A stretch of DNA of 64,000 nt, taken from Betaproteobacteria bacterium. Lineage in GTDB: Bacteria > Pseudomonadota > Gammaproteobacteria > Burkholderiales > Burkholderiaceae_F. How positions within the stretch are numbered: position 1 is the first letter of the stretch; each line of letters starts with the position of its first letter. The stretch lies in assembly GCA_005882215.1 (NCBI GenBank), contig VBCK01000123.1, forward strand, positions 79,471 through 143,470, read 5' to 3'. Below, piece by piece: positions 52,429 through 61,843 of the stretch. The notes under the pieces are model-generated. The model was not told the DNA's origin and searched no databases. It saw nothing but the letters and a program-made list of their open reading frames with translations. The position numbers were made by a program, and so were the translations under genes.

Positions 52429-52860
52429 TCAGGCGGCGGCCTTGGCCGGTTCGCCGTGCGCCGCTGCCACGCCGGAGGCGTCGTCGCTCTTGCTTCGAAA
52501 ATCGGCGATCGCGGCCTTGATCGCATCCTCGGCCAGGATCGAACAGTGGATCTTCACGGGCGGCAGCGCCAGCTCTTCGGCGATATGCGTATTGCGGATC
52601 TGCATCGCCTGATCGAGCGTCTTGCCCTTGACCCACTCGGTCACCAGCGAGCTGGACGCGATGGCCGAGCCGCACCCGTAGGTCTTGAAGCGGGCGTCCT
52701 CGATGACGCCGTCCTCGTTGACCCGGATCTGAAGCTTCATCACGTCGCCGCAGGCCGGCGCCCCGACCATCCCGGTGCCGACCGAAGCGTCGTTGCGATC
52801 GAATGAACCGACATTGCGGGGATTCTCGTAATGGTCCACGACTTTCTGGCTATACGACAT
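52429..52860 (-). CDS. iscU: Fe-S cluster scaffold IscU
   Basis: A 143-residue scaffold. Cluster cysteines are in GAPACGDVMKL, YGCGSAIASSS and HCSIL, and the HscA-recognition LPPVK motif is LPPVKIHCS. The tail (DDASGVAAAHGEPAKAAA) is about 15 residues longer than in E. coli and Ala-rich. Confidence 0.97.
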   Translation of the reverse strand: MSYSQKVVDHYENPRNVGSFDRNDASVGTGMVGAPACGDVMKLQIRVNEDGVIEDARFKTYGCGSAIASSSLVTEWVKGKTLDQAMQIRNTHIAEELALPPVKIHCSILAEDAIKAAIADFRSKSDDASGVAAAHGEPAKAAA

Positions 52861-52885
52861 CGTCTTACCTCTTGCTCGCTTCGGC

Positions 52886-54094
52886 TCAGTGTGCCGACCA
52901 CTGTACAGTATTCAGGTCAATCCCGTCGTTATGCATCTCCCACAACGGGGACATTTCGCGCAGACGAGCCACCTTGCGCTGCAGTAAATCGATCGCGTAG
53001 TCGATCTCGTCGCGGGTGGTAAAGCGGCCTACCGTAAACCGGATAGAGCTGTGCGCCAGCTCGTCGCTGCGGCCCAAGGCCCGCAGCACATAGGACGGCT
53101 CCAGGCTGGCGGACGTGCACGCCGATCCGGACGACACCGCCACTTCCTTGATGGCCATGATCAGGGACTCGCCCTCGACGAAATTGAAGCTCACATTCAG
53201 GTTGTGCGGCACGCGGCGGTGCATGTCCCCGTTGACGTAGACCTCCTGCATGTCCAACAGCCCCGCGAGCAGCCGGTCGCGCAGCGACCGGATCCGCTCG
53301 TTGTCCGAGCTCATCTCTTCCTTCGCGATCCGGAATGCCTCGCCCATCCCGACGATCTGGTGGGTCGGCAAGGTTCCCGAGCGCAGGCCCCGCTCGTGGC
53401 CGCCTCCGTGGATCTGCGCCTCCAGCCGAACCCGCGGTTTGCGCCGAACATAAAGCGCGCCGATGCCCTTGGGCCCGTACGTCTTGTGCGCCGAGAACGA
53501 CATCAGGTCGACTTTCAGCTTCTCGAGGTCGATCGGCACCTTGCCGCTCGCCTGCGCCGCATCGACGTGAAGCAGGATGCCGCGGCCACGACACATTTCT
53601 CCGATCGCCTCGATGTCCTGAATGACGCCGATCTCGTTGTTCACCAGCATCACCGACGCCACGATCGTGTCGGGCCGGAGCGCCGCCTCGAATTGCGCCA
53701 GATCCAGCAAGCCGTCCGGCTGCACGTCGAGGTACGTCACCTCGAATCCAAGCCGCTCCAGCTCGCGCGTCGTATCCAGCGTGGCCTTGTGCTCGGTCCG
53801 AACGGTCACCAGGTGACGGCCCTTGTCCCGATAGAACTGGGCGACGCCCTTCAGCGCCAGGTTGATCGCTTCGGTCGCCCCCGAGGTCCAGATGATCTCG
53901 CGCGGATCGGCACCCGCCAGTTCGGCCACGTGCTCGCGTGCCCGTTCCACCGCGCGTTCCGCCTCCCACCCGAAGGAGTGGCTGCGGGAGGCGGGGTTGC
54001 CGAACTGCTCCCGCAGGTACGGCAGCATCGCGTCAACTACGCGCGGATCGACGGGCGTCGTGGCCGAGTAATCGAGATAGATCGGAGTGCGCAT
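52886..54094 (-). CDS. iscS: cysteine desulfurase IscS
   Basis: A 402-residue PLP enzyme that supplies sulfur for Fe-S clusters and tRNA thiolation. The Schiff-base Lys lies in [17 protein letters not shown] and the active Cys loop in [20 protein letters not shown]. It follows iscR by 18 nt. Confidence 0.97.
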   Translation of the reverse strand: MRTPIYLDYSATTPVDPRVVDAMLPYLREQFGNPASRSHSFGWEAERAVERAREHVAELAGADPREIIWTSGATEAINLALKGVAQFYRDKGRHLVTVRTEHKATLDTTRELERLGFEVTYLDVQPDGLLDLAQFEAALRPDTIVASVMLVNNEIGVIQDIEAIGEMCRGRGILLHVDAAQASGKVPIDLEKLKVDLMSFSAHKTYGPKGIGALYVRRKPRVRLEAQIHGGGHERGLRSGTLPTHQIVGMGEAFRIAKEEMSSDNERIRSLRDRLLAGLLDMQEVYVNGDMHRRVPHNLNVSFNFVEGESLIMAIKEVAVSSGSACTSASLEPSYVLRALGRSDELAHSSIRFTVGRFTTRDEIDYAIDLLQRKVARLREMSPLWEMHNDGIDLNTVQWSAH

Positions 54095-54112
54095 TCGGCG
54101 GTTCCTGTTGCC

Positions 54113-54619
54113 TCAGCCGACCGCCGAACTTTCCTTCAGATCGGCTTCGCCGCGCGGAGCACGCCGCGCCGGACCATCCATGTTGACCGTCACCGCCGGT
54201 GTCTGGGTGGCCCGGTCCTTCTGCTGCTCGACCAGATCGCGCAGCGAGACCGAATCCAGAAAGTCGATCATCTGCCGATTCAGGCTGGCCCACAGCTCGT
54301 GCGTCATGCAGCGCTGATCGTTGTCGCAGTTTTCCTTGCCGGCGCACTGGGTCGCGTCCAGCGGCTCGTCGACCGCAAAGATGATGTCCGCCACGCTCAC
54401 CGATTCCATCGGCTTGGCGAGCCGGTAGCCGCCGCCCGGGCCTCGTGTGCTTTCGACCAGCTGATGCCGGCGCAGCTTCGCAAACAGCTGCTCCAGGTAA
54501 GACAGGGAGATCCTCTGACGCTGGCTTATGCCTGCCAGGGTCACCGGTCCACGGTGCTGTCGCAGTCCCAGATCGATCATCGCCGTTACCGCGAAACGTC
54601 CTTTTGTCGTAAGCCGCAT
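54113..54619 (-). CDS. iscR: Rrf2-family regulator IscR
   Basis: A 168-residue Fe-S sensing repressor. The N-terminal winged helix is MRLTTKGRFAVTAMIDLGL with ISLSYLEQLFAKLRRHQLVES. The [2Fe-2S] ligands are three cysteines in CAGKENCDNDQRC (about residues 92-104) plus the conserved nearby His. It should repress the isc operon when the cluster is loaded. Its own promoter carries a matching operator (54727-54751). Confidence 0.96.
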   Translation of the reverse strand: MRLTTKGRFAVTAMIDLGLRQHRGPVTLAGISQRQRISLSYLEQLFAKLRRHQLVESTRGPGGGYRLAKPMESVSVADIIFAVDEPLDATQCAGKENCDNDQRCMTHELWASLNRQMIDFLDSVSLRDLVEQQKDRATQTPAVTVNMDGPARRAPRGEADLKESSAVG

Positions 54620-54726
54620 CGGAGTCGCCTCGTGAAAGTTAGAACTTCGCGTGAAGGAAAAAATTTCGCCAGGTGCTCCGACCGGGCTCTCGGTCCCTCG
54701 TTGTCCCTTGAGCGCAGATCAGAGTG

Positions 54727-54779
54727 ATACCTGACTAAGACGCTTGGTTATAATAATGGTTCCCTACCGCCCTGGTCAA
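54727..54779 (-). promoter_or_regulatory. isc operon promoter with IscR type-1-like operator
   Basis: On the minus strand, TTGACC (54774-54779) and TATTAT (54750-54755) are spaced 18 nt and form a good sigma-70 promoter. The 25-bp stretch 54727-54751 matches the published IscR type-1 consensus at 20 of 25 positions by hand alignment; read on the plus strand, the half ATACCTGACT is perfect. It overlaps the -10/start region, fitting steric repression. The 108-nt leader before iscR holds no other gene. Confidence 0.8.
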
Positions 54780-54847
54780 CTTTAAACCAGTAAAGCCCTA
54801 CCGGTAAATACTGTACTCAAACCCACTCGAATCGCAAGGTCACTCAA

Positions 54848-54876
54848 GCACGCCGCAAGCGCAGCCAGCGGCGTGC
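54848..54876. terminator. candidate hairpin after the LMW phosphatase gene
   Basis: GCACGCCGC (54848-54856) and GCGGCGTGC (54868-54876) form a perfect 9-bp stem with an 11-nt loop, 28 nt past the phosphatase stop on the minus strand. No T-run follows, so termination would be weak or Rho-dependent. Confidence 0.4.
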
Positions 54877-54904
54877 CCCGAGTTCAGGTCGCGATTGGGC
54901 CGAA

Positions 54905-55393
54905 TCAAGCGGCCGCGTACATCGTCGCGCGCTTGCGCACGACTTCGATCAGGCCCTGGCAGGCATCTTCGACGTAGTCGAGCACGGTGTTGAAGCCTTC
55001 CGGCCCGCCGTAGTACGGATCGGGAACGGTGGCAGCGTCGTGCTCGCCGGCGAACCGCATCAGCAGATGCAGCTTGTGCTTGTGGGCACGTGGACACTGC
55101 TGCTGCAGCAAAGCCAGATTCTCCCAGTCCATCGCGAGAATCAGGTCGAAATTGCGAAAATCCTCCTGCGTGATCTGCCGCGCGCGCAAATCGCCGATCT
55201 CGTAACCGCGCCGCTTGGCCGCCTGCTGCGCGCGCGCGTCGGGCGGCTCGCCTACGTGGTAGGCGTGCGTTCCGGCCGACTCGATCACGACGACCCCTTC
55301 CAGCCCGGCTTCGGCCACCAGCTTGCGGAACACGCCCTGCGCGGTCGGCGACCGGCAGATGTTCCCCATACAAACAAAAAGTACCTTTGTCAT
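54905..55393 (-). CDS. low-molecular-weight protein tyrosine phosphatase
   Basis: A 162-residue LMW phosphatase. The P-loop CMGNICRSP lies at residues 8-16 and the general acid Asp in VPDPYYGG near residue 120. The start at 55393 puts the P-loop at its usual place; upstream in-frame sequence is not conserved. It sits immediately upstream of the isc operon in the same direction, a common arrangement in betaproteobacteria. A role in Fe-S control has not been shown from sequence. Confidence 0.93.
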   Translation of the reverse strand: MTKVLFVCMGNICRSPTAQGVFRKLVAEAGLEGVVVIESAGTHAYHVGEPPDARAQQAAKRRGYEIGDLRARQITQEDFRNFDLILAMDWENLALLQQQCPRAHKHKLHLLMRFAGEHDAATVPDPYYGGPEGFNTVLDYVEDACQGLIEVVRKRATMYAAA

Positions 55394-55591
55394 CTGAGAC
55401 GCGCCTTTCTCGTCCGGGTCCGCGCTCCGCGACCCGCTATCGCGGCTGGCTCGTGGCCTGCCGCCAACTCTTTCTCCAATCTCCGCATCCACGCTCGATC
55501 CACCTTCTGAAAGACTAACGACTGGACAAGAAGTTCAAGATCCCGGGTTTCGGCGACACAAATTGCGCTATCCCAATCGGCGTCCGACCCT

Positions 55592-57661
<2,070 letters not shown>

Positions 57662-57735
57662 TACTGCGGCGCAATATGCGCACTCAAGCGCTTAATGTTA
57701 TCACCGGGTCTTCGAAAGTCCTAGTCCCGGAAATC

Positions 57736-57755
57736 GATTGTTACATCGAACAATC
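57736..57755. promoter_or_regulatory. inverted repeat in the uvrB-tyrB divergent spacer
   Basis: GATTGTT (57736-57742), a 6-nt spacer, and AACAATC (57749-57755) form a perfect 7+7 palindrome in an A/T-richer part of the 277-nt divergent region. It is a plausible operator for a dimeric regulator. No known consensus is assigned. Confidence 0.4.
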
Positions 57756-57938
57756 AACAACTTACAGGCAATCCGGCTCTCCCGCCCCGCGTTGAGGGCA
57801 CCCCCCCGGGCCCTCGCGGCACTGCGGTGAATGCCGGTAGTCGCCGTCCGGAAAAAGCCCGACGCAATCCCCCGTGTAGACTTTGAATCGGTCATCCGTT
57901 GTTTCCCTCGATAATATTGCATCGCAGCATCCGCTCAA

Positions 57939-59144
57939 ATGCCCTCCATCTTCAGCTCCGTCGAACTGGCCCCGCGCGATCCGATCCTGGGACTGACCGA
58001 GACGTTCAATTCGGACTCCCGCCCCGGCAAAGTGAACCTCGGCGTCGGCGTCTATTACAGCGAGCAGGGCCGCATCCCCTTGCTTGACTGCGTGAGCGCC
58101 GCCGAGCGCGATCTTTTGCGGGCGGCCTCGGCCCGGGGCTACATGCCGATCGAGGGTCCCTCGGCGTACGCGTTGCAGGTGCAGCGCCTGCTGTTCGGGG
58201 CCGACTCCGAGACAATCGCCTCCGGCCGATGCGTCACGGCCGAAGCGCTGGGCGGCACCGGTGCGCTCCGTATCGGTGCAGACCTGATCAAGCGGTTGAG
58301 GCCGGACGCGACCGTGATGATCAGCGAGCCGAGCTGGGAAAATCACCTCGCCCTGTTCGAGGCAGCCGGCTTCCGGGTCCACAGCTACCCGTACTACGAT
58401 CCGTCCACTCACGGGCTGGATTTCCCGCGCATGCTGGCCGCGCTGGAACGGGCCGAACCGGGCACCGTCGTGGTCCTGCACGCCTGCTGCCACAACCCGA
58501 CCGGCGTCGATCCCGACCCGGCGCAATGGCGCCAGATCGTCGAATGCGTACGGCAGCGCAACCTGGTGCCGTTTCTGGACATCGCCTACCAGGGTTTCGG
58601 CGAAAGCCTGGAGGCCGACAGCGCGCCCGTGCGTCTGGTCGCAGCGGCCGGGATCGATGCGCTGGTGGCAAGCTCGTTCTCGAAATCGTTTTCGCTGTAC
58701 GGCGAGCGGGTCGGCGCGCTGTCGCTGCTTGCCGGCACGCGCAAGGCAGCCGAGCCTTTGCTCAGCCAGCTCAAGCGCGTGATCCGTACCAACTACTCGA
58801 GCCCTCCGACTCACGGCGCGGCCCTGGTTGCCGCGGTGCTGGGCAGCGTCGAGTTGCGCGCACAGTGGGAGCGCGAGCTGGCCGGGATGCGCGACCGCAT
58901 CCGGCTGATGCGCGAGCGGCTGGTCGAAGGGCTGGCCCGGCGCGCGGTCGGGACGGACTTCTCGTTCGTGCGGCGCCAGCGCGGAATGTTCTCCTACTCG
59001 GGGCTGACGTCGGCCCAGGTCGACCGGCTGCGCGAACAGCACGCGATCTACGCGGTCGGCACCGGCCGCATCTGCGTGGCGGCGCTGAATTCGGGCAATC
59101 TGGACGCCGTCTGCGACGCGATCGCGGCTGTGCTGAAGTCCTGA
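57939..59144 (+). CDS. tyrB: aromatic amino acid aminotransferase
   Basis: A 401-residue class I aminotransferase of the AspC/TyrB family. The N-terminus is VELAPRDPILGLTETFNSD, the PLP contacts include NPTG (HACCHNPTGVDP), and the Schiff-base Lys lies in SSFSKSFSLYGERVG. Position opposite uvrB, as in Burkholderia-type genomes, suggests the tyrosine/aromatic rather than aspartate role, but specificity is inferred. It is followed 90 nt later by tRNA-Asn. Confidence 0.9.
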   Translation: MPSIFSSVELAPRDPILGLTETFNSDSRPGKVNLGVGVYYSEQGRIPLLDCVSAAERDLLRAASARGYMPIEGPSAYALQVQRLLFGADSETIASGRCVTAEALGGTGALRIGADLIKRLRPDATVMISEPSWENHLALFEAAGFRVHSYPYYDPSTHGLDFPRMLAALERAEPGTVVVLHACCHNPTGVDPDPAQWRQIVECVRQRNLVPFLDIAYQGFGESLEADSAPVRLVAAAGIDALVASSFSKSFSLYGERVGALSLLAGTRKAAEPLLSQLKRVIRTNYSSPPTHGAALVAAVLGSVELRAQWERELAGMRDRIRLMRERLVEGLARRAVGTDFSFVRRQRGMFSYSGLTSAQVDRLREQHAIYAVGTGRICVAALNSGNLDAVCDAIAAVLKS

Positions 59145-59234
59145 CGAAAGCGCCGGCGATCCCGAAGAATGGACGCGTCAGGCGGCCTCAACCGAAATTG
59201 CCAGGAGTACGAACTACAGTAATATGTGCGTTCT

Positions 59235-59536
59235 TCCCCGATAGCTCAGTCGGTAGAGCGACGGACTGTCGAATGGCAGCACTACGAGGAGACTCGCAGA
59301 GGAAAATCGGGTGAACTCAGGGAATGCCCCAAAAGGGAGAATCCTGAGCCAAGCCTGCCGAAGGACAAGCGGTAAGCGTAGGCAGGAAGGTGCAGAGACT
59401 AGAGGGTGAGCAGTCCAAGCAATAAACCTCGTCAGCGCCCGACACCCTAACAGGCTAGGCTGAGGGTGATGAGATAGTCCAGCGCGCAAGCGCTGTAATC
59501 CGCAGGTCCCAGGTTCGAGCCCTGGTCGGGGAGCCA
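59235..59536 (+). tRNA. tRNA-Asn (GUU) interrupted by a group I intron
   Basis: Exon 1 (59235-59269, 35 nt) and exon 2 (59496-59536, 41 nt) join to a normal 76-nt tRNA. The acceptor TCCCCGA pairs with TCGGGGA, the D stem is GCTC/GAGC, the anticodon stem CGGA/TCCG, the T arm CCAGG-TTCGAGC-CCTGG, the discriminator is G, and CCA is encoded. The spliced anticodon loop is CTGTTAA, giving GUU. The intron lies between U35 and U36, inside the anticodon. Read unspliced, the loop looks like GTC, so an intron-blind search could miss it or miscall it. Confidence 0.93.
59270..59495 (+). ncRNA. self-splicing group I intron in tRNA-Asn
   Basis: A 226-nt ORF-less intron. P1: CTGT (59266-59269, exon) with GCAG (59276-59279), leaving U-G at the 5' splice site. 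P2: 59285-59288/59293-59296 with GAGA loop. P3: 59307-59313/59436-59442. P4: 59316-59321/59343-59348. P5: 59328-59330/59335-59337. P6: 59354-59359/59381-59386. P7: GACTA 59397-59401/TAGTC 59475-59479, within the conserved GCAGAGACTAGA and GATAGTCC contexts. P8: 59443-59448/59463-59468. P9: 59481-59485/59490-59494 with GCAA loop. The terminal G is 59495. An extra segment (59402-59435) lies between P7 and P3', unlike the compact Azoarcus tRNA-Ile intron. Subgroup is not assigned. Confidence 0.93.
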
Positions 59537-59574
59537 ATTCCAAGCGCATAAGACAGGCCGGAGGCCGAGAACCG

Positions 59575-60039
59575 GTGCGCGTGCGACTGACCATCAACGG
59601 CGAGGCTCGACAGCTGGAAGTCGATCCCCGGCAATCGCTGCTCGACGTCCTGCGCGAAACACTCGATCTGACGGGTACCAAGAAGGGCTGCAACCAGGGA
59701 GCCTGCGGAGCCTGCACCATCCTGCTCGATGGCCAGCGCGTCCTTTCCTGCCTGACGCTCGCCGTGATGCACGAAGGCGCCCGGGTCACCACGATCGAAG
59801 GTCTGGCGAAGGGTGAGGAACTGCATCCGCTGCAGGCGGCCTTCATCGAGCACGACGGCTTTCAGTGCGGCTACTGCACCCCTGGCCAGATCATGTCCGG
59901 CGTGGGCTGCATCGCGGAGGGGCACGCCTGCTCGGCCCAGGAGATCCGCTTCTGGATGAGCGGCAACATCTGCCGCTGCGGAGCCTACCCGGGCATCGTC
60001 GCAGCGATCGCCGACGCGGCGGCAAAGAGCGGACGATGA
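59575..60039 (+). CDS. paoA: (2Fe-2S) subunit of xanthine dehydrogenase-family aldehyde oxidoreductase (PaoA-like)
   Basis: A 154-residue two-cluster subunit. The plant-type cluster lies in GCNQGACGACTILLDGQRVLSC and the helical-domain cluster in CGYCTPGQI ... ICRCGAYPGI. Unlike E. coli PaoA there is no Tat signal peptide, so the complex is probably cytoplasmic. The GTG at 59575 (MRVRLTINGEARQLEVD) starts 38 nt after the tRNA-Asn CCA. Its 3' end lies within the first copy of an 81-bp direct repeat. Confidence 0.88.
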   Translation: MRVRLTINGEARQLEVDPRQSLLDVLRETLDLTGTKKGCNQGACGACTILLDGQRVLSCLTLAVMHEGARVTTIEGLAKGEELHPLQAAFIEHDGFQCGYCTPGQIMSGVGCIAEGHACSAQEIRFWMSGNICRCGAYPGIVAAIADAAAKSGR

Positions 60040-60098
60040 TCCCCTCCCGCTTCGAGAAGGCTCGCACGGAGCAGGATGCGATCGGTACTGCCGCCGCG
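60018..60098 (+). repeat. 81-bp imperfect direct repeat, copy 1
   Basis: It matches 60848-60928 at 74 of 81 positions with no gaps (offset 830 bp). It covers the last codons of the paoA-like gene and the first about 20 codons of a FAD-subunit gene. The DUF899 gene lies between the two copies. Confidence 0.92.
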
Positions 60099-60137
60099 AA
60101 CACTCGAATACTGGTTTCAAAGAGGAGACGAACATGA
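60036..60137 (+). pseudogene. truncated 5' copy of the FAD-subunit gene
   Basis: ATG 60036 overlaps the paoA-like stop (ATGA), and about 21 codons (MIPSRFEKARTEQDAIGTAAA) match the start of the intact FAD subunit at 60866. Similarity then ends and the frame stops at 60137. The TGA overlaps the DUF899 ATG at 60134, so the remnant may couple translation into the inserted gene. Confidence 0.8.
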
Positions 60138-60823
60138 GTGAACCACGGTATCCAAACGAAAGCAGAGAGTATCGCGATGCGCGCGAATCATTGCTCAAGG
60201 ACGAACAAGAGCTTGTCGACAAAATAAGATCTGTGGCAGAAAGACGCCGCAACCTCCCTGCCGGCGGGCAGTTAAAAGAGGACTACGTCTTCCAATGGGC
60301 CAACGATGGGAAAGTAGGAAAGAGTGTGAGATTCTCCGACCTGTTTGCAGACAAGAACACGCTGCTCCTTTACTCATTCATGTACGGTCCAAGCTGGGAC
60401 AATCCCTGTCCTTCCTGTACGTCGCTGGTCGATGGGTTTGATCGATCCTGGTATCAGGTCACTCGAGACGCCTCGTTTGTCGCAATTGCCAAAGCCCCGG
60501 CCGAACGAATCAATGCGTGGGCCAAACAACGTGGATGGTCGCAGATTGCGCTGGTTTCCGGATCGGAGTCTGCCTATCAAGCCGATTACAAGTGCCAGGG
60601 AGACTCTGCGGATATGCAATGGCCAGTGATGCATGTATTTAAGAGGCAGGATGGAAATATTTTTCATTTCTGGGGAACTGAACTGTCGGGGAATCATCTC
60701 GACACGGTGTGGCCGTACTGGAATCTGATGGACTTTACGCCAGAGGGGCGGCCAGACATTCCCACTCCGCCACAAAAGTTCAGGTCCGAATTCTTGGAAA
60801 AGAACTATCTGAATAGAAAGTAG
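60134..60823 (+). CDS. DUF899 thioredoxin-like protein
   Basis: A 229-residue protein of the DUF899 family (thioredoxin-like fold, sometimes annotated as dithiol-disulfide isomerase). The active-like motif CPSCTS sits in YGPSWDNPCPSCTSLVDGFD near residue 95, with WGTELSG and PYWNLMDFTPEGRPD later. GC is near one half by hand count (28/60 at 60181-60240; 31/60 at 60661-60720) versus about 70 percent next door (43/60 at 61081-61140), so recent transfer is likely. It interrupts a three-gene oxidoreductase operon. A functional link to that enzyme is unproven. Confidence 0.88.
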   Translation: MSEPRYPNESREYRDARESLLKDEQELVDKIRSVAERRRNLPAGGQLKEDYVFQWANDGKVGKSVRFSDLFADKNTLLLYSFMYGPSWDNPCPSCTSLVDGFDRSWYQVTRDASFVAIAKAPAERINAWAKQRGWSQIALVSGSESAYQADYKCQGDSADMQWPVMHVFKRQDGNIFHFWGTELSGNHLDTVWPYWNLMDFTPEGRPDIPTPPQKFRSEFLEKNYLNRK

Positions 60824-60847
60824 TGTGGCACCCGGTCGCGCGGACCT

Positions 60848-60928
60848 GGCGGCAAAGAGCCGACGATGATCCCCTTCCGCTTCGAGAAGGCGTTCACGGA
60901 GCAGGATGCGATCGGTGCCGCCGCCGCG
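60848..60928 (+). repeat. 81-bp imperfect direct repeat, copy 2
   Basis: The counterpart of 60018-60098. It includes a remnant of the paoA-like 3' end (GCAAAGAGCCGACGATGA) and the true start of the FAD subunit. Confidence 0.92.
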
Positions 60929-61843
60929 GGTGGGCGATATATCGCCGGCGGAACTACGCTGATCGATCTGATGCGCGAGGAAGTGGAACGTCCCGAGCGA
61001 CTTATCGACATCAACGCTCTGTCGATGGGTGGCGTCCGGGTCGAAGGCTCCGACCTGCTGATCGGCGCGCTCGCCCGCATGGCGGAGGTTGCGGCCCATC
61101 CCGACACGCAGCGCCTGCAGCCCTTGATCGCCGAGACGCTGATCGAGGGCGCATCGCCGCAGCTGCGCAACATGGCCTCGATCGGCGGCAACCTGATGCA
61201 GCGGGTGCGCTGCCCCTATTTCCGGATGCTCGACGCGGCCTGCAACAAGCGGGACCCGGGCTCGGGCTGCTCGGCGATCGAAGGCATCAACGGCGGGCAC
61301 GCGATCCTGGGAACAAGCGACCAATGCGTCGCCACGCACCCTTCCGATCTCGCCGTCTCGCTGGTCGCGCTGGGCGCCACGATGAGGGTACGCGGACCGC
61401 AGGGCGAGCGCACGTTCGCGGTCGAAGACCTGTACCGGCTGCCGGGCGACACACCCCATCTCGAACATACGCTGGGTCCGGCCGAACTGATTGTCGAGGT
61501 GCGCGTGCCGGGCGGTCCCCATGCGCGTCGCGCGCGCTATCTGAAGGTGCGCGACCGCTCTTCTTACGAGTTCGCGCTCGTCTCGACGGCGGCGGCTCTC
61601 CACATCGAGGCCGGCGTGGTCCGGCAGGCGCGCCTTGCGGCCGGCGGCGTCGGCACGCGTCCCTGGCGCCTGCGCGTCTGCGAGGACGCGCTGGTGGGCA
61701 AGGCTCCCGATCGGCAGGCCTTCGTGGCAGCGGCGCAGTTCGCGCTGCAGGGCGCCCGCCCGCTCGCGGGCAATCGCTACAAGGTCGAATTGCTGCCGCG
61801 GACCATCGTCCGCGCGCTCGAAATGGCCGCCCAGACCCCATGA
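60866..61843 (+). CDS. paoB: FAD-binding subunit of aldehyde oxidoreductase (PaoB-like)
   Basis: A 325-residue CoxM/PaoB-type flavin subunit. The FAD segment is YIAGGTTLIDLMREEVERPERLIDINAL, with MASIGGNLMQRVRC. Like E. coli PaoB it has an extra insert with four cysteines (RCPYFR, ACNKR, GCSAI, QCVAT) expected to bind a [4Fe-4S] cluster. The stop overlaps the next gene as ATGA. Confidence 0.9.
   Translation: MIPFRFEKAFTEQDAIGAAAAGGRYIAGGTTLIDLMREEVERPERLIDINALSMGGVRVEGSDLLIGALARMAEVAAHPDTQRLQPLIAETLIEGASPQLRNMASIGGNLMQRVRCPYFRMLDAACNKRDPGSGCSAIEGINGGHAILGTSDQCVATHPSDLAVSLVALGATMRVRGPQGERTFAVEDLYRLPGDTPHLEHTLGPAELIVEVRVPGGPHARRARYLKVRDRSSYEFALVSTAAALHIEAGVVRQARLAAGGVGTRPWRLRVCEDALVGKAPDRQAFVAAAQFALQGARPLAGNRYKVELLPRTIVRALEMAAQTP

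Noticed and set aside
57662..57760. LexA/SOS box upstream of uvrB
   Set aside because: No CTGT-N8-ACAG or close variant was found; only a single ACAG half is present.
59235..59310. tRNA-Asp(GTC) reading of the unspliced sequence
   Set aside because: The contiguous DNA gives CTGTCGA in the loop position, but no anticodon stem closes; the exon-joined form gives a perfect tRNA-Asn.
59214..59846. Minus-strand open frame across the tRNA-Asn intron
   Set aside because: It overlaps both the tRNA exons and the paoA-like gene on the other strand, so it is not a homing endonuclease or any credible protein.
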